A DNA stretch of 57,215 nt from an uncultured Clostridium sp. (GCA_900548455.1 URKQ01000021.1:1-57215), one strand, 5' to 3'; positions 26,923-35,742 are shown, numbered from the stretch's first letter. The notes: generated by a model from the letters alone, not told the origin. Translations and numbers: made by a program.

Positions 26923-28651
26923 ATTTCTCACCTTCTTTCATATATGACTTTTGAACCTCCTCAATAAGCATATTAGAATCCATACCCTTTTTAGTAATAC
27001 TTGTATATTTATCACCAGTTACTTGTTGGATTATCTTAATGACATTAGGAGTGCAGAAGCCTCCTTGGCACCTGCCCATGCCAGGTCTTACTCTTCTTTT
27101 AATGGCATCAACAGTAATTGCTGGAATTGGAGAATTTATTGCATCTATTATTTCACCTTTACTTATTTCCTCACATCTACAAATAATTTGTCCATAATCT
27201 GGTCGAAGTTTTATTAATTTTGCTCTTTCTTCAAAATTCATTTTTCTTATTTCTGGAATACCCTTTCTAATTGGATTCCATTTTTCTTTTCTCCTTAAGT
27301 CCTTCATTTCCTTAAGAATATCACATGTTATTTTTTCAATTTCCATGGCAATTGCTGGAGCCGAAGCAAGGCCTGGAGATTGAATACCAGCTGCATAAAC
27401 AAGGTTTTTAACATACTCTGACTTTTCAATAATAAAGTCTTCTTCATAAGTTGCAGCTCTAATTCCAGAAAAATAAGTTATAATATCTGATTTTGAAAGT
27501 TTATTTATTAATGAAAAGTGTCTTTTTATTACTGCATTTAAATGGTCAACATCAGTTGAATAATCTTCCCTGTATGGTTGTTCATAGGCATCTGGTCCAA
27601 CTAATATATTACCGTCTATAGTCTTTACAATTCCTCCTCCTTTAGTGTTTCCACTAACTAAAGTCAATAGTGGTTTTGCTGTAACACCATTTAATAAATA
27701 CCCTTTTTTCTTATCTAAAATTAAGGATTGTCCCTTTCTAGGGTGAATTGTAAAAAATTCATCTCCAGCCATTTCTGCAATTTTATCTGAATATACCCCT
27801 GCTGCATTAATAACTACTTTAGGATATATAATTCCTCTATTAGTTCTAACGTAGTTTATGGAATTTTCAGTCTTTTCTATAGATAACACGGCTGTATCAA
27901 AAGAAAATTCCACTCCATTTTGAGCTGCATTTTCTCCAAAGGCATAAGTTAATTTGTATGGTGATAAAACTCCAACTGTTGGAAAATGAACACCTCCAAC
28001 TATATTGTCTGATATATTAGGTTCTCTTTTAAGAACTTCTTCTCTACTTAAAAGTTCCACTCCCTTAACCCCTGTCTTCTTAGCTCTATAGTATAAGTAC
28101 GGCTTTGCTAGATTTAATATCTTTTTATCGTATAGTACAATTGAACCACATCTTTTAAAAGGTACATTAAGTTCTCTTGCAACTTTTGTATATAATTCAT
28201 TTCCCTTAACATTAAAAATTGACTTTTTACTACCTATTGGAGCTTCAATTCCTGGATGTATCATTCCATCATTTCTTGAAGAGCTATGCATTGCCAGATC
28301 ATTTTCTTTTTCCACAAGTAATATAGAAATATCCCATTTAGATAATTCTCTTGCAATAGAGGTTCCAATAACTCCTCCCCCTATGATTAGCACATCAACT
28401 TTTTTCCCTTGAAGTTTATCATCATTAATCTTTGAAATTTTCATTGAAGGTACTTCTAAATTTTTTACTGATATTTTATTTACAACACCTTTATATCCTC
28501 TTTTTGCAGCCAATTTACCACTTCTATAAACTTCATCCCAAGTATCTACTTCACCCTCTAATACAATTGAAGAATGATATTCTCTACAAGTAATTTCTTT
28601 ACCTATCTGATCTTTTAAATTTTTTTCTATCTTTTTTATACTTCTTTCCAT
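26906..28651 (-). CDS. GlpA-like FAD-dependent dehydrogenase with BON-like N-terminus and BFD-type [2Fe-2S] C-terminus
   Basis: About 581 residues in three parts. Residues 1-70 look like a BON domain (LEGEVDTWDEVYRSGKLAAK...GVVNKISV). Residues about 75-460 are a DAO/glycerol-3-phosphate-dehydrogenase FAD domain (VLIIGGGVIGTSIAREL; SSRNDGMIHPGIE). The C-terminus is a BFD-like domain with CRCEE and CQGGFC cysteines. It would oxidise an alpha-hydroxy phosphate or acid and pass electrons via FAD and the Fe-S cluster to the next gene's product. The frame runs open to 28750, but GGAAGG points to the ATG at 28651 (28657 also possible). First structural gene after the regulator. Confidence 0.87.
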   Translation of the reverse strand: MERSIKKIEKNLKDQIGKEITCREYHSSIVLEGEVDTWDEVYRSGKLAAKRGYKGVVNKISVKNLEVPSMKISKINDDKLQGKKVDVLIIGGGVIGTSIARELSKWDISILLVEKENDLAMHSSSRNDGMIHPGIEAPIGSKKSIFNVKGNELYTKVARELNVPFKRCGSIVLYDKKILNLAKPYLYYRAKKTGVKGVELLSREEVLKREPNISDNIVGGVHFPTVGVLSPYKLTYAFGENAAQNGVEFSFDTAVLSIEKTENSINYVRTNRGIIYPKVVINAAGVYSDKIAEMAGDEFFTIHPRKGQSLILDKKKGYLLNGVTAKPLLTLVSGNTKGGGIVKTIDGNILVGPDAYEQPYREDYSTDVDHLNAVIKRHFSLINKLSKSDIITYFSGIRAATYEEDFIIEKSEYVKNLVYAAGIQSPGLASAPAIAMEIEKITCDILKEMKDLRRKEKWNPIRKGIPEIRKMNFEERAKLIKLRPDYGQIICRCEEISKGEIIDAINSPIPAITVDAIKRRVRPGMGRCQGGFCTPNVIKIIQQVTGDKYTSITKKGMDSNMLIEEVQKSYMKEGEKYEKQL

Positions 28652-28665
28652 ATTCATCCCTTCCT

Positions 28666-28685
28666 TAGGACGTTCGGATGTCCTA
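28666..28685. promoter_or_regulatory. Candidate GntR operator dyad
   Basis: TAGGACGTTCGGATGTCCTA: a 20-bp dyad, perfect outer 6-bp arms and symmetric inside apart from two transitions. It lies between the GntR gene stop and the GlpA-like start, a good place for autogenous or local control. No promoter next to it is convincing, and an RNA hairpin role is also possible. Confidence 0.45.
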
Positions 28686-28703
28686 TGACAAAACAAAATG
28701 TAA

Positions 28704-29426
28704 TTATAGACTTTCAATGGGTATAAAATACAAATTTTCTGGTACAACAAATTTCAAATAATAAAATGGCTCTTCTTTTTCATCTGCATATATCCATCTG
28801 TCTAAATAAACTACTTGTGTATTTTCAGCTATATTTAGTATCTCTTGCTCTTCCTTCGTTGGATAACCTAGCGTAATAGTTTGATCAATTTTAGCAATTT
28901 TTATGTTTAATTTATTAATTATTATATTAGTTATTGATCCTTTATATGCTTCATCTAACTGAGGACTAGAAAATTCTTCTGTAAAATAGGAATTTTCTAA
29001 GGCAATAGGTACATCTTCTACTAATCTTAATCTCTTTAAAAATAATGCTTTTTGTGGCTTATTCCACTTCATTTTATCCATTATTTCCTCACTAGGCTCA
29101 AATATTTCTTTACTTAAAATCTTATTACTTCCTCTAACCCCTTTAGTTTTTAGCGTGTAAGTTAAACTCATTAGCGGCTCGAATCCAAAAGATGGTTTAT
29201 TTCTTATTACAAATGTTCCCACACCTTGGTTTTTACATAAATATCCTTGATTAACCATCAAATTAATAGCTTCCCTAACTGTAGCTCTTCCAACTCCATA
29301 TATTTTCATTAGTTCTTGTTCAGTATAAAATTGTGAATTTATTTCCCATTTACCATCTAATATAAGTTTAGTCAATTCTTCTTTCAACTGAATATATAGT
29401 GGTATTGGGTTGCTCCTATCAATCAT
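28704..29426 (-). CDS. GntR family regulator, HutC/UTRA subfamily
   Basis: 240 residues: an N-terminal winged helix-turn-helix (about 1-72; IPLYIQLKEELTKLILDGKW, then YGVGRATVREAINLMVNQGYL) and a C-terminal UTRA effector-binding domain (about 90-236). HutC-type regulators bind sugar phosphates, amino sugars or related small effectors. It is the first gene of the GlpA-like/kinase operon on the same strand, so it probably controls that operon with the pathway substrate as effector. A GGGGGG site precedes the ATG. Confidence 0.92.
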   Translation of the reverse strand: MIDRSNPIPLYIQLKEELTKLILDGKWEINSQFYTEQELMKIYGVGRATVREAINLMVNQGYLCKNQGVGTFVIRNKPSFGFEPLMSLTYTLKTKGVRGSNKILSKEIFEPSEEIMDKMKWNKPQKALFLKRLRLVEDVPIALENSYFTEEFSSPQLDEAYKGSITNIIINKLNIKIAKIDQTITLGYPTKEEQEILNIAENTQVVYLDRWIYADEKEEPFYYLKFVVPENLYFIPIESL

Positions 29427-29507
29427 ATCATCCCCCCTTATTTACTTTTATTCTAAATATTACTATTATTGTACTACATTTTTATATTTTTTTATATATA
29501 AAACTCA

Positions 29508-29541
29508 AAAAATGTTACAATTATACTATTGTAACATTTTT
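29508..29541 (-). terminator. Terminator of the ABC exporter operon
   Basis: Perfect 14-nt arms AAAAATGTTACAAT / ATTGTAACATTTTT with a 6-nt loop, just downstream of the last ABC gene; T-run on the minus strand. It also marks the upstream border of the GntR unit. Confidence 0.88.
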
Positions 29542-29548
29542 AAACATA

Positions 29549-31315
29549 CTATGCTTCAAGACCCCATATTTGTCGCATTTCATCGCATTCTTCTAAAAGC
29601 TCATCCAATTTTCCTGTAGCTTCAATTTTTCCATCCTTCATAACTATTATTTTACTTGCATTTTTTAAAGCTACATGTTTATTAGAAACTACTAAAGCGG
29701 TTATGTCTTTTCTTTCAGTCATTCTATTCCATAACATAATTTCAGTTTCAACATCTAATGCACTAGAGATATCATCAAAAATATATAACCCAGCATTTCT
29801 AGCAAACATTCTTGCAACTGCAACTCTTTGTCTTTGACCTCCTGAAAGCTTGACTCCCTTACTTCCTATAACTGTGTCTAATCCATTTGAAAAATTATTA
29901 ATATCCCTATCTAATACAGATAAATAAATTGATTCTTTTAAAGTATCCTCATTTTCAGCAATTCCTAATAGTATATTATTTTTTATTGTATCACTAAAAA
30001 GATTAGGATTTTGAGATGTATATGCTACCATAGGCGGAACTAATTTTTTATCAATAGGACTAATAACTTTACCATTTAAATAAATTTCTCCTTCATTTAC
30101 AGGAACAAGTCCTAACAATGATTTTATCAATGTTGTTTTTCCTGAACCAATTCTCCCAGTAATAACAACAAATTCATCTTTTGATACAGTTAAATTAATA
30201 TTTTCTATACCGCTAGTGTCATTATACATGGACTTCAAGTTACATATCTTCAAGCTTTGAAAATCTTCATCGGTACTTTTACCAAAAGTATCTTTATGCA
30301 CTTCACCTTTTAAATATAGAGGTTTATGTGCTAATAATTTATCTTCACAATCTTCTCCAAGGAGCATAAATAATCTTTTAAATGCTATTCCACCCTGCTG
30401 ATATCTAGCAAAAATTTCTCCTAAAAACCCAGTAAAATCAGCTACAAAAGGCAAGTAATATATAAATAAAGAAAAATCTCCTACTGAAAAAGTGCCCTCA
30501 CCTATATATCTACCAGATAGCAACAAAATAAACCCTGTTCCTATTGCTACTGAAATTTCAAATATGGAATCCATAATATTTACAAATATCTTATCTGCAA
30601 TCATTGATTTCATTCTTTTGTCATTTGAATTTTTTAAATTATCAAGAATATACTTTTCATTTCCAGCTACTTTAAGTGCTTGAACACCACTAAATATCTC
30701 TCCAATAATTCCTGACACATCGCTAGTAGCTTCCCTTGCCTTAGTTCTATTTTTAGAAATACTCTTCATAGCTTTCTTAGATAAAATAATAACAAGAACA
30801 AGAGGAGCAAATACTAAAAGTGTCATTTTTACATTGATAGTTAATAAAATAATCACTGCTCCTATAGCAAAAACTCCATCACCCAATATATCAAGAGTAA
30901 AGCTGATTATATCTTCTATCTCTCCTATATCATCCCTAAAACAATTCATGTTTTCACCTAAAGAGGTCTTATTTTCTAATAAAGGATTATTTATAATTTC
31001 CTCTAATAAATTTCTTCTAAGTAGCGCACTCATTGTAAATCTGTGAGTGGCATCTACTTTACCTCCAAATCGAATGAATATTGATCTTGTAAGTGCAATT
31101 ACAATAAATATAGCCATAAGCTTTAATATATCATTATTAATACCTTTACTTTTTTCTAAAATATCAAAAAACTGTTTTGTGATAATTCCAGGTATTAAAG
31201 GATAGGCATGAATAGTAACCCACAAAAAACAATTTAGTAAATAGTACCAAGGTCTATATAATATCATCTTCCATATATATTTTATTACAGGAGTTTTTTC
31301 AGTCTTATTTTTCAT
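29549..31315 (-). CDS. ABC exporter half-transporter with non-canonical ATPase site residues
   Basis: 588 residues: six-helix export permease domain (about 15-320) and an ATPase domain. Walker A is GRIGSGKTT, the signature is LSGGQRQR, and Walker B ends FDDISSALD, with Asp in place of the catalytic Glu. The switch position reads VVSNKHVAL instead of a SHR-type His loop. This combination is typical of the degenerate-site subunit of heterodimeric exporters (BmrCD, TM287/288). The partner is encoded directly upstream, with TAATG overlap of stop and start. Last gene of the attenuator-led operon; drug or peptide export is inferred. Confidence 0.9.
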   Translation of the reverse strand: MKNKTEKTPVIKYIWKMILYRPWYYLLNCFLWVTIHAYPLIPGIITKQFFDILEKSKGINNDILKLMAIFIVIALTRSIFIRFGGKVDATHRFTMSALLRRNLLEEIINNPLLENKTSLGENMNCFRDDIGEIEDIISFTLDILGDGVFAIGAVIILLTINVKMTLLVFAPLVLVIILSKKAMKSISKNRTKAREATSDVSGIIGEIFSGVQALKVAGNEKYILDNLKNSNDKRMKSMIADKIFVNIMDSIFEISVAIGTGFILLLSGRYIGEGTFSVGDFSLFIYYLPFVADFTGFLGEIFARYQQGGIAFKRLFMLLGEDCEDKLLAHKPLYLKGEVHKDTFGKSTDEDFQSLKICNLKSMYNDTSGIENINLTVSKDEFVVITGRIGSGKTTLIKSLLGLVPVNEGEIYLNGKVISPIDKKLVPPMVAYTSQNPNLFSDTIKNNILLGIAENEDTLKESIYLSVLDRDINNFSNGLDTVIGSKGVKLSGGQRQRVAVARMFARNAGLYIFDDISSALDVETEIMLWNRMTERKDITALVVSNKHVALKNASKIIVMKDGKIEATGKLDELLEECDEMRQIWGLEA

Positions 31316-33069
31316 TATACAAGCACCTCCTCCATGCCTTTTTGTAACAAGTCGTAAAATTTAGAATTTTCATCGCTAATTAAAGCCTTTCTATTACCTG
31401 CTTCAACTATATTACCTTCTTCTAAAATTAAGATATTATGTGCCTTTTCAACAGTTCCTAATCTATGAGCTATTATTATACAAGTTCTATCAACTAATAA
31501 TTTATTTAAAGCATTATCAACTAATCTTTCTGTTATTGGGTCTAACTTAGATGTAGCTTCATCTAAAATTACTACTTTAGGATTCTTTAAGAAAACCCTA
31601 ATAAATGCCACAAGTTGTGCTTCTCCTGCTGATAGCCCTGTTCCTCCATTATCCATTACTGAATCTAATCCACTTGGAAGTTTCTTTAACCATTCACTCA
31701 TCCCTATATCATCAATAATTTTCATTATTAATTCATCATCAATGTTAGGATTAAACATAGTTAAATTTTCTCTAAGAGAAGCATTAAAAATTTGCACCTC
31801 TTGAGTAACGTAACTAATACTATCTAAAAGACTTTCTTTACTAAAATTTTTAATATTTTCGCCATTAAATAAAACACTTCCCTGTGACGTGTCATATAGT
31901 CTTACAATTAATCTTGCTAATGTAGTTTTCCCACTTCCCGTATGACCAAGTACACCTAAAATAGTATTCCTTTCAATTTTCATATTAATATCACTTAATA
32001 CCTTTTCATCATCTTCATAACTAAATGATACATCCTTTATTTCAATTCCAATTGAATCATTTCTATTTAGTATACTATCTCCATATTTAATATTGCTTTT
32101 TGTATTAAATAATTCTTTAACTCTCTTTATACTTGCTTCAGCCCTTTGAAGCTTTTGTAATTGCGATTTAATCTCTTCCAATGGATAAAACATTAAATCT
32201 GTATAATGGAAAATTAAATATACAGTTCCAAAAGATATCTCTTTTTTACTAAAAAGAAATGCAGATAATATTAAAGCAGCAGCATTTCCCAATGCAAATA
32301 CAATTACATTAGCTATCCACATATAATAATGTCCTAGTGAAGCTTTAACTTCTACTGGTAACATTTTTTTATAAAGTTTATATAATAAACCCATAGAATA
32401 TTCTTTAGATCCACTAGTAGCTATATCTTCAACACTAGTAACCTGTTCTCCTAAAAATCCATATAAGTTTGCGCTATATTCTCTTGATTTTGCCCAATGT
32501 CTTGAGGATTTTTTCTCTACATACTTCATTACTAATACATCAATAATAGCCACTATTGTTAAAGTTAAACCAACTCTATAATCTTCTCTATATAATAAAA
32601 CTATTACACCAATTAATAGTCCCACATTTGATAATAACTCTAATATAAATGTAGAGAAAAAATTAAAGAGTGAATTTACATCCCCATCAACCCTTTCAAT
32701 CATCTCTCCAGATTGATGGTTTTTATGAAAACTCATATCAAGATTAATACAATGTTCTATTAAATCCCTTCTTAAATCATTAGTAGCAATCCACCCTATC
32801 TTTTCACTCATATAAGCTGCAATTACTTTTAATATCTGCCTTAATACACCAAAGGATGCAAACAAAACTGCTATAATAATCAAGTTTTTACCTACTTCAC
32901 CTACTACAACTTTATCAATAAAATATCGTAAAATTTGAGGATTAATAAGTTGTAATACTAAATTAATAATTATTATTAAAAATAAAGTAATTACCATTAT
33001 AATATGCTTTTTCAAATATTTATTTAAAAGTATAAAATAATCTTTTATTGGTATATTCATTTTTATCAC
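31315..33069 (-). CDS. ABC exporter half-transporter, partner subunit
   Basis: 584 residues: six membrane helices (about 12-310), then ATPase domain with Walker A GHTGSGKTT, signature LSAGEAQ (degenerate), Walker B VVILDEATSKLD with intact catalytic Glu and His loop IIAHRLGT. Together with the next gene's intact LSGGQ signature it would form one working and one degenerate ATP site, the known design of heterodimeric multidrug exporters. Translation is coupled to the next gene by a 1-nt overlap. Upstream genes are GNAT acetyltransferases, so a self-protection or resistance role is plausible. Confidence 0.9.
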   Translation of the reverse strand: MIKMNIPIKDYFILLNKYLKKHIIMVITLFLIIIINLVLQLINPQILRYFIDKVVVGEVGKNLIIIAVLFASFGVLRQILKVIAAYMSEKIGWIATNDLRRDLIEHCINLDMSFHKNHQSGEMIERVDGDVNSLFNFFSTFILELLSNVGLLIGVIVLLYREDYRVGLTLTIVAIIDVLVMKYVEKKSSRHWAKSREYSANLYGFLGEQVTSVEDIATSGSKEYSMGLLYKLYKKMLPVEVKASLGHYYMWIANVIVFALGNAAALILSAFLFSKKEISFGTVYLIFHYTDLMFYPLEEIKSQLQKLQRAEASIKRVKELFNTKSNIKYGDSILNRNDSIGIEIKDVSFSYEDDEKVLSDINMKIERNTILGVLGHTGSGKTTLARLIVRLYDTSQGSVLFNGENIKNFSKESLLDSISYVTQEVQIFNASLRENLTMFNPNIDDELIMKIIDDIGMSEWLKKLPSGLDSVMDNGGTGLSAGEAQLVAFIRVFLKNPKVVILDEATSKLDPITERLVDNALNKLLVDRTCIIIAHRLGTVEKAHNILILEEGNIVEAGNRKALISDENSKFYDLLQKGMEEVLV

Positions 33070-33100
33070 CTCTATGCCAAGTTAGTACAAGCTATTTTCT

Positions 33101-34024
33101 TTAGTCATTAAATTTTAACTGGACAATTTCTTTTCCCGATAAAAAACCTAGAGAAGAATATACTTTTTCAGCTTCATTTCCAACTTCTACATATAACCTT
33201 AAAGCATCATATTCTTCTTTTAAAGTATTTAATGCCATTTTAATCATTTTAGAGCCTATCCCTCTACCTTGATATGATGGCTTCACAGCTATTTGAGAAA
33301 TCAATGGCCATTCTTTCCATAAGGATATATAACATACCCCAATTAGCTCATTAGTTTTCTTATCATATACAAGAGTAGAAGCTCTATTTAACAAATCGTC
33401 TTCCAAAAAGTCATCAAAGTACTCAGTAACCCATCCAGTATATTCCTCTAAGCTATAGCTTGTTTTAATTTCATTGTTTTCTTCAAAGGCCTCATACAAC
33501 AAAGCCCCAATTTTCAATTCATCCTCTCTCTTAGGTTGACAAACAAAATATTTATCTTCCCAAATTACTTCTATTTTTTCTGTAGGCCTTATCATCCATT
33601 TACCAGAATCATTAACTATAAATTTATTTTTTTCACAATATTCAATCATATTTTTATCTATTATACTTTCTAAAAAAATATCCTTTGAATCATCTGACCA
33701 AAAAAGTAAAATTTTAAGTAACTTTTCCATAACTATTTCAATCTTAGTAAAGGGTGGTATTAAAAATAACTCACTTAATTCATTAGGTGACATAAATACT
33801 CCACCAATTCTTTTATTATCCTTGACAATCCAAAATGCCGGATCCTCTTCATCAAGTGTAGATTTCATAATATCATAGCTCTTATCGAACCAGCAATTAG
33901 CATTATCATATAGAGAATAAATTGCGTAACAATTGCAATATTCTTGAAAGCAAGCCTTTTCTAGGTAAAACCCATCTCCCAAATCATAACTAACTATATC
34001 ATTTGACCACTTTTTAAATTTCAT
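33101..34024 (-). CDS. GNAT family N-acetyltransferase, long form with a divergent N-terminal half
   Basis: 307 residues, about twice the usual GNAT length. The C-terminal half (about 165-305) is a clear GNAT domain with the acetyl-CoA loop VKPSYQGRGIGSKMI (motif A). The N-terminal half resembles a second, degenerate acyltransferase fold without the loop. Such tandem GNATs include antibiotic acetyltransferases, but the substrate cannot be told. It lies 31 nt upstream of the ABC pair and downstream of two other GNAT genes in the same direction, in one probable operon. Confidence 0.83.
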   Translation of the reverse strand: MKFKKWSNDIVSYDLGDGFYLEKACFQEYCNCYAIYSLYDNANCWFDKSYDIMKSTLDEEDPAFWIVKDNKRIGGVFMSPNELSELFLIPPFTKIEIVMEKLLKILLFWSDDSKDIFLESIIDKNMIEYCEKNKFIVNDSGKWMIRPTEKIEVIWEDKYFVCQPKREDELKIGALLYEAFEENNEIKTSYSLEEYTGWVTEYFDDFLEDDLLNRASTLVYDKKTNELIGVCYISLWKEWPLISQIAVKPSYQGRGIGSKMIKMALNTLKEEYDALRLYVEVGNEAEKVYSSLGFLSGKEIVQLKFND

Positions 34025-34083
34025 TTTTCATACCTTTGAAGTAATATTTCTTCAATTTTCCTTTCCTTTACATTACCTTAGAT

Positions 34084-34521
34084 TTATAACTGAATTTCTA
34101 ATAAGTCCTCATCCCACAAAATCTCCCCAGTCTTATTAAATCCAACAGTTTTATATAGATTCTGTGCTATATCATTTTCCGGATCATATATTGTATAAAA
34201 CTTAATATTACCATACTCAACTCTTATTAAATCAAATAACTTAGATAAAGCTTCTTTTCCAAGTCCTTTTCCCTGATATTCCTTATCAATCATATACCTT
34301 AACAACATAGTTTTGTTAGTTTCTTCCTCAATTCCATACAAAATATATCCAATTAATTTATCATCATTGTATATACATCTTGAATACCAATTATTAAATA
34401 GTAAACTGACAATTATAGAATTGTAATTGGGAGCAACTATCCCCTTCTGTTCTTCATAAACATCTAGTTCTGTACAGTCATACCAATTATTTTGGGTTAC
34501 TTGCTTTAAATATATTGCCAT
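34084..34521 (-). CDS. GNAT family N-acetyltransferase (SAT/BltD-like)
   Basis: 145 residues, a single GNAT domain. Acetyl-CoA loop is DKEYQGKGLGKEALSKL; the end YDPENDIAQNLYKTVGFNKTGEILWDED matches the spermine/spermidine and streptothricin-type group (BltD-like). In Bacillus, bltD sits next to the drug exporter gene blt. Here also an exporter pair is in the same operon. Good AAAGGAG start signal. Polyamine or drug acetylation is inference. Confidence 0.85.
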   Translation of the reverse strand: MAIYLKQVTQNNWYDCTELDVYEEQKGIVAPNYNSIIVSLLFNNWYSRCIYNDDKLIGYILYGIEEETNKTMLLRYMIDKEYQGKGLGKEALSKLFDLIRVEYGNIKFYTIYDPENDIAQNLYKTVGFNKTGEILWDEDLLEIQL

Positions 34522-34567
34522 ATACTTCTCTCCTTTGTTATTGAATATTATGAATTTTAAATTTAGT

Positions 34568-34588
34568 TGCGAGGAATTTCACCTCGCA
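34568..34588. terminator. Small hairpin between GNAT genes
   Basis: TGCGAGG / CCTCGCA arms with a 7-nt loop. The T-run is on the plus strand only, so on the operon strand it is more likely an intercistronic RNA structure than a full stop. Confidence 0.45.
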
Positions 34589-34617
34589 TATTTTTCTATG
34601 AACTATAGAACTTTAAG

Positions 34618-35166
34618 TTATACGCAAACTAATTTATGTGAATAGGTTTCCATCACAATAAATTTGCTTTTATCTTCTATAAATTCATCACACTTAATGA
34701 ATCCTAACTTTTTAAATAGATTAATTGAAGGAACATTGTTAGACTCAATTTCCACATAAATGGTATTCATATTAAGTTTTTCGAAAATATAAGTTTTAAC
34801 TACCTTGATAGCTTTATATGCAATTCCTAATCTCCAGTATCTTTTATCTCCTATTATGACTCCTAATTCTCCATCTTTCTTTACCTTATCAATATTAAAG
34901 AAGTTTACAAATCCTATAAAATTTCCTTTCATATCCTCGATGATAAAATATCTATAAAACCTTTCATCAATATTTTTATTTATTGATTTTTCATCAAAGT
35001 CATTACAATAATTTATACATTCTTCAACTAATTCCTTTGAATTCTTTGGTATTGGTAATGGATCGTATTTATTTATTTCTTTATCTATCTTACATCTAAA
35101 TAAATTAACTACATCCTTTTCACACAAATCCCTTATCACTATTTTTTCATCTTTAAAATAAATCAT
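34618..35166 (-). CDS. GNAT family N-acetyltransferase (RimJ/RimL type)
   Basis: 182 residues, single GNAT domain of the RimJ/RimL or streptothricin/spermidine (SpeG-like) group: VIRDLCEKDVVNLFRC at the N-terminus, acetyl-CoA loop region IIGDKRYWRLGIAYKAI, closing NVPSINLFKKLGFIKCDEF. Acts on protein N-termini, polyamines or antibiotics in relatives. First of three acetyltransferase genes in the operon, 60 nt after the small unknown gene. Confidence 0.87.
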   Translation of the reverse strand: MIYFKDEKIVIRDLCEKDVVNLFRCKIDKEINKYDPLPIPKNSKELVEECINYCNDFDEKSINKNIDERFYRYFIIEDMKGNFIGFVNFFNIDKVKKDGELGVIIGDKRYWRLGIAYKAIKVVKTYIFEKLNMNTIYVEIESNNVPSINLFKKLGFIKCDEFIEDKSKFIVMETYSHKLVCV

Positions 35167-35226
35167 TTTTCATCCCCACTTAATCTATTTATTAATCTAT
35201 TTATTCTTCTATAATTCTAAAAAGCC

Positions 35227-35376
35227 TCACCGATGACGAACTGTAGAATAGTCTTTGAACCCTATTACACTGTATATTACTTCATGCTCTGGCCTATTTA
35301 GTTGTGTTGATTTTTTTCCTTTTCTAAATCCTATTTCTTCTCTGATTTTTTTTAAGTTTTTTTCATTCTTTTTCAT
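35227..35376 (-). CDS. Small basic hypothetical protein, first gene after the attenuator
   Basis: 49 residues, Lys/Arg-rich and charged (KKNEKNLKKIREEIGFRKG...), with a C-terminal EVIYSVIGFKDYSTVRHR segment. No membrane helix, no cysteine. The longest frame opens at 35409, but AAAGGAG points to the ATG at 35376. It follows directly on a strong terminator and leader region and precedes the GNAT genes by 60 nt. Not recognised. It may be a true operon protein or a translated leader element. Confidence 0.5.
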   Translation of the reverse strand: MKKNEKNLKKIREEIGFRKGKKSTQLNRPEHEVIYSVIGFKDYSTVRHR

Positions 35377-35447
35377 TTCATTTTCTCCTTTTTCTATCAT
35401 TTTCCACATTCACTACAAGCTTATCTTTTTAATATGTTTTTCACCTC

Positions 35448-35603
35448 CTACTTTCCTAAAAAAATAAAGGCTATAAGAAAGATAATCTTTCTTATAGCCT
35501 TACAAACAATTTGCATAAAAATAACGCACCACACCAATGTAAAAAGCAATAAATAGCAATAAAGCCTATTATAATTACTTAAAACAAAAGCATAACAAGT
35601 CAT
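35448..35603 (-). other. SD-less 51-codon ORF spanning the attenuator terminator
   Basis: A frame of 51 hydrophobic codons begins with ATG at 35603, runs through the whole terminator hairpin and stops just after its T-run. An in-frame stop lies just before the ATG, and no Shine-Dalgarno site precedes it, so translation is doubtful. It is noted because the bmrB leader of B. subtilis bmrCD also overlaps its attenuator. Confidence 0.25.
35457..35501 (-). terminator. Strong intrinsic terminator inside the leader
   Basis: Nearly perfect palindrome: 17-nt arms AAGGCTATAAGAAAGAT (35467-35483) and complement (35485-35501), followed on the minus strand by TATTTTTTTA. No promoter is seen between it and the first gene 90 nt on, so read-through must be regulated. 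Confidence 0.85.
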
Positions 35604-35742
35604 ATAAAATTAAACAAAATTTGAACCTAGCCAACAAGATTGAATTAATCTAACTAATTGTTATAAAAGAAGCACCACAAAAAAACTACAATTAATAATA
35701 CGTAGACTTCTTTAACCAATATTATTCTTTAAAAGAACAATC

